Origin: Paucidesulfovibrio gracilis DSM 16080
GTDB lineage: Bacteria > Desulfobacterota > Desulfovibrionia > Desulfovibrionales > Desulfovibrionaceae
Length of the DNA: 64,000 nt
Direction of reading: 5' to 3'
Assembly: GCF_900167125.1 (NCBI RefSeq)
Contig: NZ_FUYC01000002.1
Coordinates: 1 to 64,000 of the forward strand
Below, piece after piece: positions 8,147 to 17,737 of this stretch. Under the pieces are notes generated by a model. It was not told where the DNA came from and did not search any database. It saw nothing but the letters and a program-made list of their open reading frames with translations. Both the position numbers and the translations under genes were made by a program. Position 1 is the stretch's first letter, and the number at the start of each line of letters is the position of its first letter.

Positions 8147-9277
8147 CTATTCTTCCCGCTTGCGCGAGGTGTAGTCCTTGCGGTTGCGTCCCCATTTTTG
8201 GTAGCGACCCACGGCGTCGTTATGCTCGCGCAACGTCTTGGAAAAATGGTGCGTGCCGTCGCCTTTGGCCACGAAGAAGAGATAGTCGTGGTCCTGCGGG
8301 TCGGCAGCGGCCTGGAGCGCGGCCTTGCCGGGCGAACAGATGGGACCGGGCGGCAGCCCGTCGTGCTGGTAGGTGTTGTACGGGTTTTCGCCGTCCAATA
8401 GATGCTTTTGCCGTAGATTGCCGTTAAAGGACGGTCCCAGCCCGTAGATGATGGTGGGGTCGGCCTGCAGGCGCATGGGGCGGCGCAACCGGTTGGCGTA
8501 GACCCCGGCGATGGCGGGGCGTTCCGAGGGATCGCCGGTTTCCTTTTCCACAATGGAAGCCAGGGTGACCAGTTCGTGGAGTTTGTCGGGTTCCGGTAGT
8601 TCGCCCAGGGCTTGCTTGGCGTTTTTGAAGAATTCGCGGATCATCATTTCCACAACGCTGCGGGCCGAGCTTTCCCTGGCACGGGTGAGCATGTAGGTTT
8701 CGGGAAAGAGATAGCCCTCGGCGGAGTCCGCGGGGATGTGGAACCGGGCCAGCAGCTCGGGATCGTGGACGGCTTCGTCGAATTCCGCATAGGAACCCAG
8801 TTCGGCCTGTTCCACCAGCTTGGCCACCTGCCACCAGGGCAGGCCTTCGCGCACGGTGAAGCGGTGCAGGATGCCCGGGGTGGAGGTGATGGTGGTGAGA
8901 ATTTTTTCCGGGAGCCAGCCGGTATGGAGCAGGAATTCTCCGGCCTTGGCCGATCCTGTGAGTCCGCGATCCTCGGCCAGAGCCAGGAATTGTTTGACGT
9001 CGGTGATGAGGTTTTCCTTGCGCAGGTCGCGGGCAATACCCAGGAAGCCGCTGCCCGGTTCGATGACGAAGCGTACTTCCTGTCCCGGATCCTCGGGCGG
9101 GATGTTCAGAAAGGTCCACGCCCTGTAGAGAAACCAGGAGCCGACGGCCATCATGCCCAAACAGAGCACGATGCCCGCGAAGCCTATGTAGCGCAGGGCC
9201 GGTTTGTTGCCAGCCACGTCTCCAGGATGATCACCGCCGCCTGGCTGTCCAGCCGGGCCTTTCGTTTCTTGCCGCAC
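8147..9277 (-). CDS. mltG: Endolytic murein transglycosylase MltG, 376 aa
   Basis: Membrane-anchored lytic transglycosylase that cuts nascent glycan strands. One membrane span lies at about residues 30-52. The catalytic region reads LASIVEKETG with the likely catalytic Glu at 244, followed by ADPTIIYGLG and YNTYQHDGLPPGPI, typical of the YceG/MltG fold. Translation starts at GTG 9277, seven bases after AAGGAGG. This makes the 5' end overlap the ruvX 3' end by 94 bases, an unusually long but well-supported overlap. It is probably co-transcribed with ruvX. Confidence 0.92.
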   Translation of the reverse strand: MRQETKGPAGQPGGGDHPGDVAGNKPALRYIGFAGIVLCLGMMAVGSWFLYRAWTFLNIPPEDPGQEVRFVIEPGSGFLGIARDLRKENLITDVKQFLALAEDRGLTGSAKAGEFLLHTGWLPEKILTTITSTPGILHRFTVREGLPWWQVAKLVEQAELGSYAEFDEAVHDPELLARFHIPADSAEGYLFPETYMLTRARESSARSVVEMMIREFFKNAKQALGELPEPDKLHELVTLASIVEKETGDPSERPAIAGVYANRLRRPMRLQADPTIIYGLGPSFNGNLRQKHLLDGENPYNTYQHDGLPPGPICSPGKAALQAAADPQDHDYLFFVAKGDGTHHFSKTLREHNDAVGRYQKWGRNRKDYTSRKREE

Positions 9278-9606
9278 AGTCCGGCCTCCTTGAGTCGCTC
9301 CTCGGCTTCGGCCGAGGTCAGGCGTTCGTCCACGAGTTCAATGGGCAGGGGGGTCCGTCGCCCCAATCGCTGGGCAAAGTTGCGCGCCTGTCGCGTTGTT
9401 TCCGTATCCGACCCGTCCAGCGCCAGGGGCAGCCCCACCACGATGTGCTCCACGCCTTCGCCGTCGATGACGTCGAGAAGTTCCTTGAAAAACTTGTCTT
9501 TCGTTGTGCGGACAATGGCGGATCGGGGAAAGGCCATGGTTCCTTCCGGGTTGCTTATGGCCAGGCCCACCCGTTTCAGCCCGAAGTCGATGCCCAATGC
9601 GCGCAT
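9184..9606 (-). CDS. ruvX: Holliday junction resolvase-like protein RuvX/YqgF, 140 aa
   Basis: RNase H-like nuclease implicated in 16S rRNA 5' maturation and possibly junction resolution. The N-terminal RALGIDFGLKRVGLA carries the first catalytic Asp (D7), and VDERLTSAEAEERL near the C-terminus holds the further acidic residues. Length is normal. The start at ATG 9606 has AAGGAG five to six bases upstream. It overlaps mltG. Confidence 0.9.
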   Translation of the reverse strand: MRALGIDFGLKRVGLAISNPEGTMAFPRSAIVRTTKDKFFKELLDVIDGEGVEHIVVGLPLALDGSDTETTRQARNFAQRLGRRTPLPIELVDERLTSAEAEERLKEAGLCGKKRKARLDSQAAVIILETWLATNRPCAT

Positions 9607-9656
9607 GCTGCTCCTTATTTGGATTTTCCCGTGAAATCGGTCCGTTGTCAAGTCGG

Positions 9657-12600
9657 TCAGGGACGAACCGTCAGGCTGCGGCCTTTTGTGGAACCTTGTT
9701 CCAGCAGGGTTTTGAGTTCTCGCTTCCAGCGAGGACCGCCCGCAAGCAGGGCCAGATATTCCACAGTGTGCAGCACGGGATTGGACCGGCCCATGAGCAG
9801 AAGCGAACGCTTGATGCCGCTTCGGCAGGAGGGGCAGCCCACGACCACGGGCCGTTCCCGGTCGCTCTGCATCAGATCCTGTTCCAATCGTTGCGTCTTG
9901 CGGTGACGCACGCGGTTGAAGATTTCCGGGCTGGTCACTGCGCCGGTGCCGGACTCGCCGCAACAACCCGGCGAGAGGTCGGGCTTGGTGCCGATCATTT
10001 CGGCCAGTGCCGAGCGGTAGACCTCGGGTGCCTTGTTTTTGACCTGTCCCACCCATTCGGCGTGGCAGGCCGCGTGGTAGAGCGGGGATTGGGGCGCGGG
10101 CGAAAGATCCTCCATGCCCAGCTCATGCAGATATTGCATGGCATCCAGGTGGCGGAGCGGATCCACCAGTTCTGCGGACAGGTCGTAGCTTTCCAGGGAT
10201 TCCCGGCAGGTTCCGCAGGCCGTGAGCAGCGTCGTGGCCTTGAGTCCGGCGCGTCCCGTGGTGATCAGCGTGTCGATGAGCGCCTGCCGGGTGCGGTGCC
10301 TGTTGGTCTTGAAGGCTTCGGCGGCCCCAGCCGCGAGCAAGGGATAGCCGCAGCACAGATGCTGCTCGGGCAGCACCACGTTGACCTTGGCGCGCAGCAG
10401 CAGATACAGGGTCGCCAGACCAATGGAACGGGAAAAAAGACCGCCGCCGCAGCCCGGGAAATAGATCACGGTGCGGTCTGTGGGCGCGTCTTCGCATTTG
10501 AACACGTTGCGCCGTTCCAGGGAAAGCTCCTGGGCCAGACTGGTGAAGTCCAGGGCCGGTCCTGGTCCCTGGAGCACCGGAGAAGTCATGCGCCGCCGCC
10601 AGATGCCCGGAACCAGGCCGATGGTCCGGTTGGCGAGGGACTGGCCCAGGGAAAAGGTCTTGGCCGCCATGGGCAGCCGTTTGGCCGGATCCTTGGCCAG
10701 GTAGTGCAGCACCTTTTCCTTGACCGCGTGACCGCCCATGCCCTTGTAATCCAGGAAGGCGCGCACGCTCAGGGCGGCTCCGGCGGAGTCGATCTTCACC
10801 GGGCAGACCGCGGTGCACTTGCCGCAGGCCGTGCAATGTTCCATCAGCTCGCGCAGCTGGGCGAGGAGTTCGGGCGCGGGTTGGCCCAGTTGGAGCTGGG
10901 AATAGTAGACCGCCTCAATGAGTGCGCCCAGGGCGATGTTTTTATTGCGCGGATGCGCTTCCAGCCCCTGTTGCGGGTAGTACATGGGGCAGACCTGTTT
11001 GCATTTGCCGCAGCGGGTGCAGGTTTGCACGTTTTTCAGCAGTTCCGTGAGGTGCTCGCGGTCCTTGAGTGCGGTCTGGTCCAGATCCTGAATAAGCCTG
11101 TTGAAGGAGAAGGTGTAGGGTTTGCCCGGCAGTTCCCGGCGGGTGAGTTTGCCCGGATTGAGCACGCCCTTGGGGTCCACCTGTTCCTTGTAATGGCGCA
11201 GGGCATCGATCTTTTCCCGGCTCTGGAAGGCGATCTTGGTGATGCCGATGCCGTGTTCGCCGCTGACTTCCCCGCCGATCTTGAGCACATAGCCAAAGAC
11301 CTCTTCGGCGGCCTGATGCGCTTCGGCCAGCATGTCCGCGTCGTTGGAGTTCACCGGGATGTTCACATGGCAGTTGCCGTCCCCGGCATGCATGTGGTTG
11401 GCGATGACGATGCGCGTTGCCAGCAGGTTTTGAAAGATGTCCTTCAGGGCGCGGTCCTGTTTGGGGTAGGCCTCGCGCAGTGCCTGGAACAGATAACGGG
11501 TCTGGGCCTCCTGCTCCACATCGGAGATATCCGCGGCGGTGATGCGTTCGTTGAGAATGCCCTGAACGCGCTGTTTGGCCTCCACAATGCGCGGATCCTC
11601 GTATTGTACGCCGTGCAGGGTTGTGGCCTTGGACAGGGCGCGGCGGTAGGCCCGGGCCAGATACTGAAGGTTCAGGTTTTCCAGAAAATCGGAAAAATCC
11701 GGGATGGCCTGCAACGGGATGACCACGTCCTCGTTGACTTTGAATCCCGACGTGCGTTTGGCGATGGCCGAGAGTTTGTGCCGGTCTTCCCAAAAGAGTT
11801 CGGCTTCGCGGTCGTCCCGGGCCGCAAAGATGTCCACCCCGTCATAGGGCTGGGCCAGGGAGACCACCGTGTCCACGGCCTCGTCCAGGGCTTGCTTGTG
11901 ATCCGAATCCAGTTGCAGCAGGATCACGCTGATGGGGTCGCCTTCGTATTGCTCGGATTTGTTGGCGTATTCGATGGCCTGCACGTATTTGGAGTCGAAG
12001 TGTTCCAGGGCGGAAACCTTGACCAGGTCGCCCTGCTCCCGGATGCGGTTGCGCAGGCCCACCACGTCGTTGATCACCAGCACGGCGTTGCGCATGGACC
12101 GGCCGTAGAACTCCAAGCAGAGCGTGCGGGAATAGGCGGGCTTGGGATAGAGCACAAAGCAGGCTTCAGTGATAACGCCGTCCACCCCTTCCTTTTGTAC
12201 GCCGGGCAGACCGCCCAGGAACTTATTGGAAACGTCCTTGCCCAGTCCGGGTTTGCGCAGTTCGTCCCCGCGCAGGGAAACGGTGTGCAGCAGGGCGCCG
12301 GTTGCATCGTGGATTTCAAAAACAGCCCGGCCGTCCTCGAAGATTTTGTGTCGGGGGTGGTCCTTGCGGGAAACCTGGATGATTTCGCCCGTGGGCGTGA
12401 CCATACGGTAGGAGAACAGGTTGTCGATGGTGGTGCCGTATTCAAAGGCAAAGGGACCGCCCGCGTTTTCCGCCACGTTGCCGCCCAGGCTGGACGCGGC
12501 TTTGGAGGCGGGGTCCACGGTGAGGATCAGACCGTGCTCAGCCACGGCGCGGATGGCGTCCAGGGTGATGACCCCGGTCTGGGCGCACAGCAGCCGGTTT

Positions 12601-13205
12601 TCGGTGTCGATGTCCAGAATGCGTTTCATGCGGGAAAGGGAGAGGATGGCGGTGCGTCCGTGCAGGGGGACGGCCCCGCCCGTGAGTCCTGTACCGCCGC
12701 CGCGGGGAATCAGGGAAAAGCCCATTTCCCCGGCCAGCCGCACGATGCCCTGGACTTCCTTTTCCGAGGAAGGGAAGAGCACCAGCATGGGCAGCTCCAG
12801 CCGCAGGTCCGTGGCGTCCGTGGCCGAGGCCACCAGCTGATGGGGCGAGGAACCAACGGCCTCCTTGGGCAGCACCGTGTGCAGTTTCTGGATCACGTCC
12901 TCGCGGAAGCGCTGGTCCGCCTTGTAGCGGTTCCAGAATTCCTGGACCGCTGCCTCAAGAATTTTGGGGTATTCGCCCGAGAGCATGGGGCGGGACATGT
13001 CCAAACGGCGGGACACGCTTTTTTTGACCTGGTCGGAATCCACAAACGGATTGTAGCGCACCAGGAACAGTTCGGCCGCCAGATTGGCGGCCAGTTGACG
13101 CACGGCTTCGGGCCAGTGGGCCACCTGTTCCAGGTCGGTGACGCCGAGAATCTTGGTGAGCAGATCCTCGTCGGGAATGGAAATATGGGGTCCAAGTTCG
13201 GGCAT
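9657..13205 (-). CDS. Large FAD/Fe-S oxidoreductase (D-lactate dehydrogenase/GlcD-GlpC fusion type), 1182 aa
   Basis: A GlcD-like flavoprotein fused to a GlpC-like Fe-S module. About residues 130-365 form the FAD_binding_4 domain (SLIPRGGGTGLTGGAV, SSLGGNVAENAGG). The FAD-oxidase C-terminal domain follows, with NHMHAGDGNCHVN and GEVSGEHGIG. Two 4Fe-4S motifs come next (CTRCGKCKQVCP and CTACGKCTAVCP), then two Cys-rich CCG modules (FPGCGGG...CCGYP...CGTC and CHAEW...CCGESG...CPSC). Desulfovibrio relatives are annotated as probable lactate or 2-hydroxyacid dehydrogenases feeding electrons to the membrane pool. The substrate is not proven. No other organic-acid genes adjoin it. Confidence 0.85.
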   Translation of the reverse strand: MPELGPHISIPDEDLLTKILGVTDLEQVAHWPEAVRQLAANLAAELFLVRYNPFVDSDQVKKSVSRRLDMSRPMLSGEYPKILEAAVQEFWNRYKADQRFREDVIQKLHTVLPKEAVGSSPHQLVASATDATDLRLELPMLVLFPSSEKEVQGIVRLAGEMGFSLIPRGGGTGLTGGAVPLHGRTAILSLSRMKRILDIDTENRLLCAQTGVITLDAIRAVAEHGLILTVDPASKAASSLGGNVAENAGGPFAFEYGTTIDNLFSYRMVTPTGEIIQVSRKDHPRHKIFEDGRAVFEIHDATGALLHTVSLRGDELRKPGLGKDVSNKFLGGLPGVQKEGVDGVITEACFVLYPKPAYSRTLCLEFYGRSMRNAVLVINDVVGLRNRIREQGDLVKVSALEHFDSKYVQAIEYANKSEQYEGDPISVILLQLDSDHKQALDEAVDTVVSLAQPYDGVDIFAARDDREAELFWEDRHKLSAIAKRTSGFKVNEDVVIPLQAIPDFSDFLENLNLQYLARAYRRALSKATTLHGVQYEDPRIVEAKQRVQGILNERITAADISDVEQEAQTRYLFQALREAYPKQDRALKDIFQNLLATRIVIANHMHAGDGNCHVNIPVNSNDADMLAEAHQAAEEVFGYVLKIGGEVSGEHGIGITKIAFQSREKIDALRHYKEQVDPKGVLNPGKLTRRELPGKPYTFSFNRLIQDLDQTALKDREHLTELLKNVQTCTRCGKCKQVCPMYYPQQGLEAHPRNKNIALGALIEAVYYSQLQLGQPAPELLAQLRELMEHCTACGKCTAVCPVKIDSAGAALSVRAFLDYKGMGGHAVKEKVLHYLAKDPAKRLPMAAKTFSLGQSLANRTIGLVPGIWRRRMTSPVLQGPGPALDFTSLAQELSLERRNVFKCEDAPTDRTVIYFPGCGGGLFSRSIGLATLYLLLRAKVNVVLPEQHLCCGYPLLAAGAAEAFKTNRHRTRQALIDTLITTGRAGLKATTLLTACGTCRESLESYDLSAELVDPLRHLDAMQYLHELGMEDLSPAPQSPLYHAACHAEWVGQVKNKAPEVYRSALAEMIGTKPDLSPGCCGESGTGAVTSPEIFNRVRHRKTQRLEQDLMQSDRERPVVVGCPSCRSGIKRSLLLMGRSNPVLHTVEYLALLAGGPRWKRELKTLLEQGSTKGRSLTVRP

Positions 13206-13531
13206 GGTTCGTTATCCTCCGGGGCGGGAATGCGTCGGCGCAAGGCGGGCCGAAACGGCCGGGAAAGGGTGTTTGAAAAAAGGAGCCGACGGCAAAGGAG
13301 GAATATAGGGACCGCGGGGGCGATTGGCAAGGCCGGAAAAAACCATGTTTACGGCGGGGGCTTGGAGCAGGCCGGACGAATCGGGGCATAGCTGTGCTTC
13401 TGGACAGCCGGGAACGCAGGCGCTACAAGGAAAGGCTTCACGGCTTCGGAGCGAGCGGAGCCGGTTTGTTCGTCAATCATGGCGTCCCGGGAACAGGGAC
13501 GCTTCCGTCAACATGGCCGAGGTTTTGACCC
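13206..13531. other. Divergent intergenic region, no gene seen
   Basis: This 326-base stretch separates the minus-strand FAD/Fe-S gene from the plus-strand aminotransferase and should hold both promoters. I see GA-rich segments near 13280-13310 and short GC-rich inverted pieces near 13440-13465, but no convincing -35/-10 pair and no supported gene. Confidence 0.4.
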
Positions 13532-14668
13532 ATGAGCACCCAGGATTTTGCCGCGCTAAAGTTGTTCATCACCGGTCCCACGTTGCTGCGTCCGGAGGTT
13601 CGTCAGGCCGGGACGTTGCCCGAGTTCGGGCATCGGGATTCGGAAAACCTCAAGCGTCTGGAACCGGCCATGCACTGGCTGGCCGAGCTGGCCGACGCCG
13701 GGGACCAATATACGCCGGTTCTTTTTTTGGGATCCGGTTCCACGGGGTTGGAAGCGGCGGTGCGTTCCCTGGTGGCCGAGGACGAGACCGTGCTCAATGT
13801 CTCCGTGGGCGCGTTCGGTGATTTGTTCCATTCCATGGCCGTCGCCAACGGCAAACGGGCGGTCCAGCTGAAATTCGACATGGGCCGGGCCATTGACCTG
13901 GACGAGCTGGACCGCGCCCTGACCGAGCACCGGCCCGGGGTGGTCACCTTCACGCACAATGAAACGTCCACGGGCGTGATCAACGACATCCACGCCGTGA
14001 CCGAATTGGTGCGGCGACGCGGCGCGTTGTCCGTGGTGGACGGGGTATCCATCTTCGGCGGCACGGAACTGGGGCTGAAGGATTCGGGCATTGCCATGTA
14101 TTGTTCGGCCACGCAGAAAAGCCTGGCCCTGCCTGCGGGGTTCGGCATCGGTTTGATCCATGCCGAGGCCGCGGAAAAGGCTGCCCGTGTAACCAATAAA
14201 GGCCACGGATCCGACATTCTCAAGCATTTGGACAAGGCCCGCAAATTCCAGACGCTCAGCACGCCCAATACCACGCTGGCCAACCAGCTGTATGTACAAT
14301 TGCGGTACATCATGGAGGAAGAGGGCATGGCCCGGCGGTTTGCCCGGCATCGGGCCATGCGGGAAATGGTGGCCCGATGGGTGGACGGCCTGGAAGGGTT
14401 CCGGCTTTTTGCCCAGGAGGGCTTCCGCTCTCCGGCCCTGACCACGGTGCAGGTGCCGGACGGCGTGAGCGTGCAACAGCTCAAACAAGTGAAGGAAACC
14501 ATGCGTGCTCGGGGCTACCTCTTTGATCCCGGGTACGGCAAGTTGAACACCGAGCTGGAAGCCTCGGGCCGCGCCCCGATTTTTCGCGTGGGACACATGG
14601 GCGACATTACTCCTGCCATGCTGGAAGAATACCTTGGGGAACTGGGCGAGGTGCTTGCCGCGCTGTAA
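13532..14668 (+). CDS. Class V PLP aminotransferase (alanine-glyoxylate/serine type), 378 aa
   Basis: Fold-type I pyridoxal-phosphate enzyme of the serine-glyoxylate/alanine-glyoxylate/PucG branch. The N-terminus has the expected FITGPT and FGHRD motifs. FLGSGSTGLEAAVRSL binds the cofactor phosphate, and SATQKSLALPAGFG carries the Schiff-base Lys. The amino donor cannot be read directly. Serine-pyruvate, alanine-glyoxylate or 2-aminoethylphosphonate-like transamination are all possible. The ribosome site is weak (GAGG about nine bases before ATG). It ends at a good terminator. Confidence 0.85.
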   Translation: MSTQDFAALKLFITGPTLLRPEVRQAGTLPEFGHRDSENLKRLEPAMHWLAELADAGDQYTPVLFLGSGSTGLEAAVRSLVAEDETVLNVSVGAFGDLFHSMAVANGKRAVQLKFDMGRAIDLDELDRALTEHRPGVVTFTHNETSTGVINDIHAVTELVRRRGALSVVDGVSIFGGTELGLKDSGIAMYCSATQKSLALPAGFGIGLIHAEAAEKAARVTNKGHGSDILKHLDKARKFQTLSTPNTTLANQLYVQLRYIMEEEGMARRFARHRAMREMVARWVDGLEGFRLFAQEGFRSPALTTVQVPDGVSVQQLKQVKETMRARGYLFDPGYGKLNTELEASGRAPIFRVGHMGDITPAMLEEYLGELGEVLAAL

Positions 14669-14695
14669 TCCGGCCGCACGCCGCAGCATGCATGC

Positions 14696-14727
14696 AAACC
14701 CCGGGCAAACGGATGCTCGGGGTTTTT
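14696..14727. terminator. Bidirectional terminator between convergent genes
   Basis: Arms 14696-14706 and 14715-14725 (AAACCCCGGGC against GCTCGGGGTTT) with a T-run to 14727. It is shared by the aminotransferase and the minus-strand 131-aa gene. Confidence 0.87.
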
Positions 14728-14761
14728 GTTTTGCCGCGTGTCCGTTTTCCGGCTGGGAGCG

Positions 14762-15157
14762 TTAGTCCGCGTCCAATTCGTCCAAAATGGCGGTGAGCGC
14801 TTTCTCCACCCCGGTGGCCTGTTCATAGGCGTGGTCGTACAGCTCGGCGATAACGTCCTTTTGCCGGGCCAGGGGGGAGACCCCGGAGATAACGGCCTTA
14901 TCCACCATCTCTCCGGTGGATTCAGAGCTGATGACCAGATGGTAGTTGGCCTGAGGTGCTGGAATGGACCCGTCGGCCTCGGGCAGGGGCGGGGTTTCCT
15001 GACAGCGGAGCTTGACGACATAGCCCGCCAGGGAAGTGCGCACATCGCTCCGATCCGGTCCGGTCGTCCAGGTCAGACGGTCGGCAAGAGTTCTGCGGTG
15101 CAGTTTGCCGATCAATTCCCCCATCATCATGCTGCGACGTTCCAACTTGGTGGACAT
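14762..15157 (-). CDS. Hypothetical protein, 131 aa
   Basis: Not recognised. It is a soluble alpha/beta protein with an LTWTTG segment in the first third, a YHLVISSESTGEMVDKAVI strand-turn-strand and an acidic helical C-terminus. A good GGAGGAAACGA ribosome site precedes ATG 15157. It lies just downstream of hypF on the same strand, so it may be the last gene of that unit. No domain supports a role in hydrogenase maturation. Confidence 0.65.
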   Translation of the reverse strand: MSTKLERRSMMMGELIGKLHRRTLADRLTWTTGPDRSDVRTSLAGYVVKLRCQETPPLPEADGSIPAPQANYHLVISSESTGEMVDKAVISGVSPLARQKDVIAELYDHAYEQATGVEKALTAILDELDAD

Positions 15158-15214
15158 TCGTTTCCTCCAGGATCAACGGTTCGATATCGATGTAGCCTTG
15201 GGCGCGTGTGACCG

Positions 15215-17698
15215 TCAACCACGCTCAGGCCCGGTGTGGCCTTCGTCGGCTTTGGTCCCAGTGAGTGCGTTGTCGCGGCGTTGCAGCAGCCTTCGGCCCC
15301 AGGCCGCCTGTCCCAGTGATATGCAGGCGTCACCGGGCGGCACAAGTCGGTGGGTCAGGGGGGAAAGTCCGCGTTTCTTTAAGGCGTGGGGCAGTTCCCG
15401 TGCCAGGGTCAGGTTTTGCATCACCCCGCCGGAAAGGGCCACATGGTCCAGGCCTTCGGTGGTTGCGAAGTGAGAGGCCATGTCCGCCAGGCCCGTGATC
15501 AGCCCCAGGTGGAAGCGGCGGGCCACCACGCCGGGGGAGGCTCCGTTGCGCAGGTCGTCCCGGCAGGCGCGGAACAGACGCAGGGTATCCAACACAGTGG
15601 GCGCGTCCGGTTTCAGCGCGGGGAGCAGGGGGCAGGCGTACCCCGTGGACTCGCGCATGTCCTGGGCCGCTTCCAGCAGGATGGCTGCCTGTCCTTCGTA
15701 GGTGATGGCGTGGGTCAGCCCCAGCAGGGCGGCCACAGCGTCGAACAGCCGTCCACAGCTGGTTGTCTGGGGACAATTCAGGCCGCGTTCCAGCATTTGA
15801 GGGAGAAAGCGGCAGGCTTGGGCGTGGTCCGCATACCAGGACCACTGCTCGGGGAGCGGTTCCCGTTCATCCAGGTTCCAAAGCATGGCCTGGGCCACGC
15901 GCCAAGGCTCGCGCACGGCAGCCTCGCCCCCGGGCAGGGCGCAGGGCGAAAAATGGGCCAGCCGCCGCGACTCCAGGGTATCGGAATCCACGAACAGGCA
16001 TTCCCCGCCCCAGATGGTGCCGTCCTCGCCGTAGCCCGTGCCGTCCAGGGCCAGACCGATGACCGGACCCTGGTGGCGGTGTTCGGCCAGTACCGCGTGG
16101 ATGTGGGCCATGTGGTGTTGCAGGCCGCGGAGCGGCAACGGATCTCGTCCCTGCTCGCGTCCCAGGGATTCAGCCAGTTCCCTGGCTTCCCGGGTGGTCA
16201 TGTAGTCCGGGTGCAGGTCGTGCACGATGAGTTCGGGATCCACCTGTAACACGCCCCGCAGGTGGACCGCGATTTCCCGGTAAAATTCCAGTACGGAAAG
16301 GTGGTTCATGTTGCCGATGTGCTGGGACGGGAAGGCTTGGTCGCCCTTGGTGAGGCAGAGGGTGGCCTTGAGTTCCGGCCCGGTCCCCAACACGCAGGGC
16401 GCTGCGTTGCCTCGTGCGGGCGGCAGGAACACCGGGGAGGGGGTGAAGCCCCTGGCCCGGCGCATGAACAGCAGGCCGCGTTCCTCCAACGGACTGTTCT
16501 GATCCGGGAGACGTTCTTCCGAGGCAAGCGGCGCGGGTCGCAGCACGGAGTCATCCGTGCGGATGAGGATGTCGCGGTCGTGCAGCAGAAAGCGGTCCGC
16601 CACGCCCGCAAGCCGTTTAACGGCCTCGCGGTTGCCCAGGCAGATGGGGTCGCCGCCATGATTGCCCGAGGTCATGACCAGGGCCGGGGTGCCGCCCTGT
16701 TCGGCAAAGAGTTCCAGAAGCACGTGATGCAGCGGGGTGTAGGGCAGCATCAGGCCCACATAGGGCGTGTCCGGGGAAATGTTCGGGACCAGGGGGGTGT
16801 CTGGGCGTGCGCGCACCAAAGTGATGGGACGTTCCCGGCATTGCAGCAGCGCGGCCGCGTGCTCGTCGATTTCGGCCAGGGCGCGGGCGGTGTTGAGGTC
16901 TGGAACCATGACCGCCAGAGGCTTGTGGGGCCGGTTTTTGCGTTCGCGGAGCAGGGCAACGGCTTGGGCGGATGTGGCGTCGCAGACCAGATGAAAGCCA
17001 CCCAATCCCTTGACCGCTGCGATGATGCCGGATCCGTGGGCCAGTTCTTTGGCCAGGACGTCCAGGGCTGCCGGGCCTTCTTCCAGGGTGTTGCCCTGGG
17101 CGTCGGTGAACCAGACCTTGGGTCCGCAGACCGGGCAGGCGTTGGGCTGGGCATGGAAGCGCCGGTCCAGGGGGTCGTCGTATTCGGCCTGGCAGTCCGG
17201 ACACATGGGAAAACAGGCCATGGAGGTGACGGGCCGGTCGTAGGGGATGGAACGGGTGATGGTCCAGCGGGGACCGCAATTGGTGCAATTGGTGAAGGGA
17301 TAGCGGTAGCGCCGGTTGGCGGGATCGCGCATTTCCGCGAGGCAGTCGTCGCAGGTCGCCATGTCTGGGCTGATCAGCACGCTGTGGCCTTTGCCGGCGC
17401 TGCTGGCGCGGATGCGGAATTCGCTTTCGCCGTTTTCTTCGGGCAGCTCGCGCACGTCCAGGTCCACAATGCGGGCCAGTGGCGGTAGGGTGTGCACCAG
17501 ATCGTTACCAAAGCCGTCCACGGCCGCGGCCGGTCCTTGCACTTCGATGATCACGCCTTCGGAACCGTTGCGTACCGAGCCGGTGAGCGCGTTGTTCAGG
17601 GCGGTGCGGTAGACGAAGGGGCGAAAGCCCACGCCCTGGACCTGGCCGTTGACCACGTAGCGGCGGCGAATGATTGTGTTGGGCATGGACCTGGTCAT
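15215..17698 (-). CDS. hypF: Carbamoyltransferase HypF, [NiFe]-hydrogenase maturation, 827 aa
   Basis: Makes thiocarboxamide on HypE from carbamoyl phosphate for the CN ligands of [NiFe]-hydrogenase. The domain order is complete. It runs acylphosphatase (VQGVGFRPFVYR), two zinc-finger pairs (CDDC...CTNC and CPDC...CPVC), a YrdC-like adenylation domain, and a Kae1-like C-terminal domain with HHMAHIHAVLAEH and ALDGTGYGEDG. The start is ATG 17698 or ATG 17686; neither has a strong ribosome site. It shares strand and neighbourhood with fdhE, fdhD and moeA, a maturation block for metal redox enzymes. Confidence 0.96.
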   Translation of the reverse strand: MTRSMPNTIIRRRYVVNGQVQGVGFRPFVYRTALNNALTGSVRNGSEGVIIEVQGPAAAVDGFGNDLVHTLPPLARIVDLDVRELPEENGESEFRIRASSAGKGHSVLISPDMATCDDCLAEMRDPANRRYRYPFTNCTNCGPRWTITRSIPYDRPVTSMACFPMCPDCQAEYDDPLDRRFHAQPNACPVCGPKVWFTDAQGNTLEEGPAALDVLAKELAHGSGIIAAVKGLGGFHLVCDATSAQAVALLRERKNRPHKPLAVMVPDLNTARALAEIDEHAAALLQCRERPITLVRARPDTPLVPNISPDTPYVGLMLPYTPLHHVLLELFAEQGGTPALVMTSGNHGGDPICLGNREAVKRLAGVADRFLLHDRDILIRTDDSVLRPAPLASEERLPDQNSPLEERGLLFMRRARGFTPSPVFLPPARGNAAPCVLGTGPELKATLCLTKGDQAFPSQHIGNMNHLSVLEFYREIAVHLRGVLQVDPELIVHDLHPDYMTTREARELAESLGREQGRDPLPLRGLQHHMAHIHAVLAEHRHQGPVIGLALDGTGYGEDGTIWGGECLFVDSDTLESRRLAHFSPCALPGGEAAVREPWRVAQAMLWNLDEREPLPEQWSWYADHAQACRFLPQMLERGLNCPQTTSCGRLFDAVAALLGLTHAITYEGQAAILLEAAQDMRESTGYACPLLPALKPDAPTVLDTLRLFRACRDDLRNGASPGVVARRFHLGLITGLADMASHFATTEGLDHVALSGGVMQNLTLARELPHALKKRGLSPLTHRLVPPGDACISLGQAAWGRRLLQRRDNALTGTKADEGHTGPERG

Positions 17699-17737
17699 AA
17701 ACCCGCGTCAGCGCGGTGACAAGGGGGCGGATGCACC

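Noticed and set aside
9504-13391. 1295-codon open frame on the plus strand
   Set aside because: It is antisense to the 1182-aa FAD/Fe-S gene, with low-complexity His/Gly/Gln content, no ribosome site and no domain. It is a GC-rich shadow frame.
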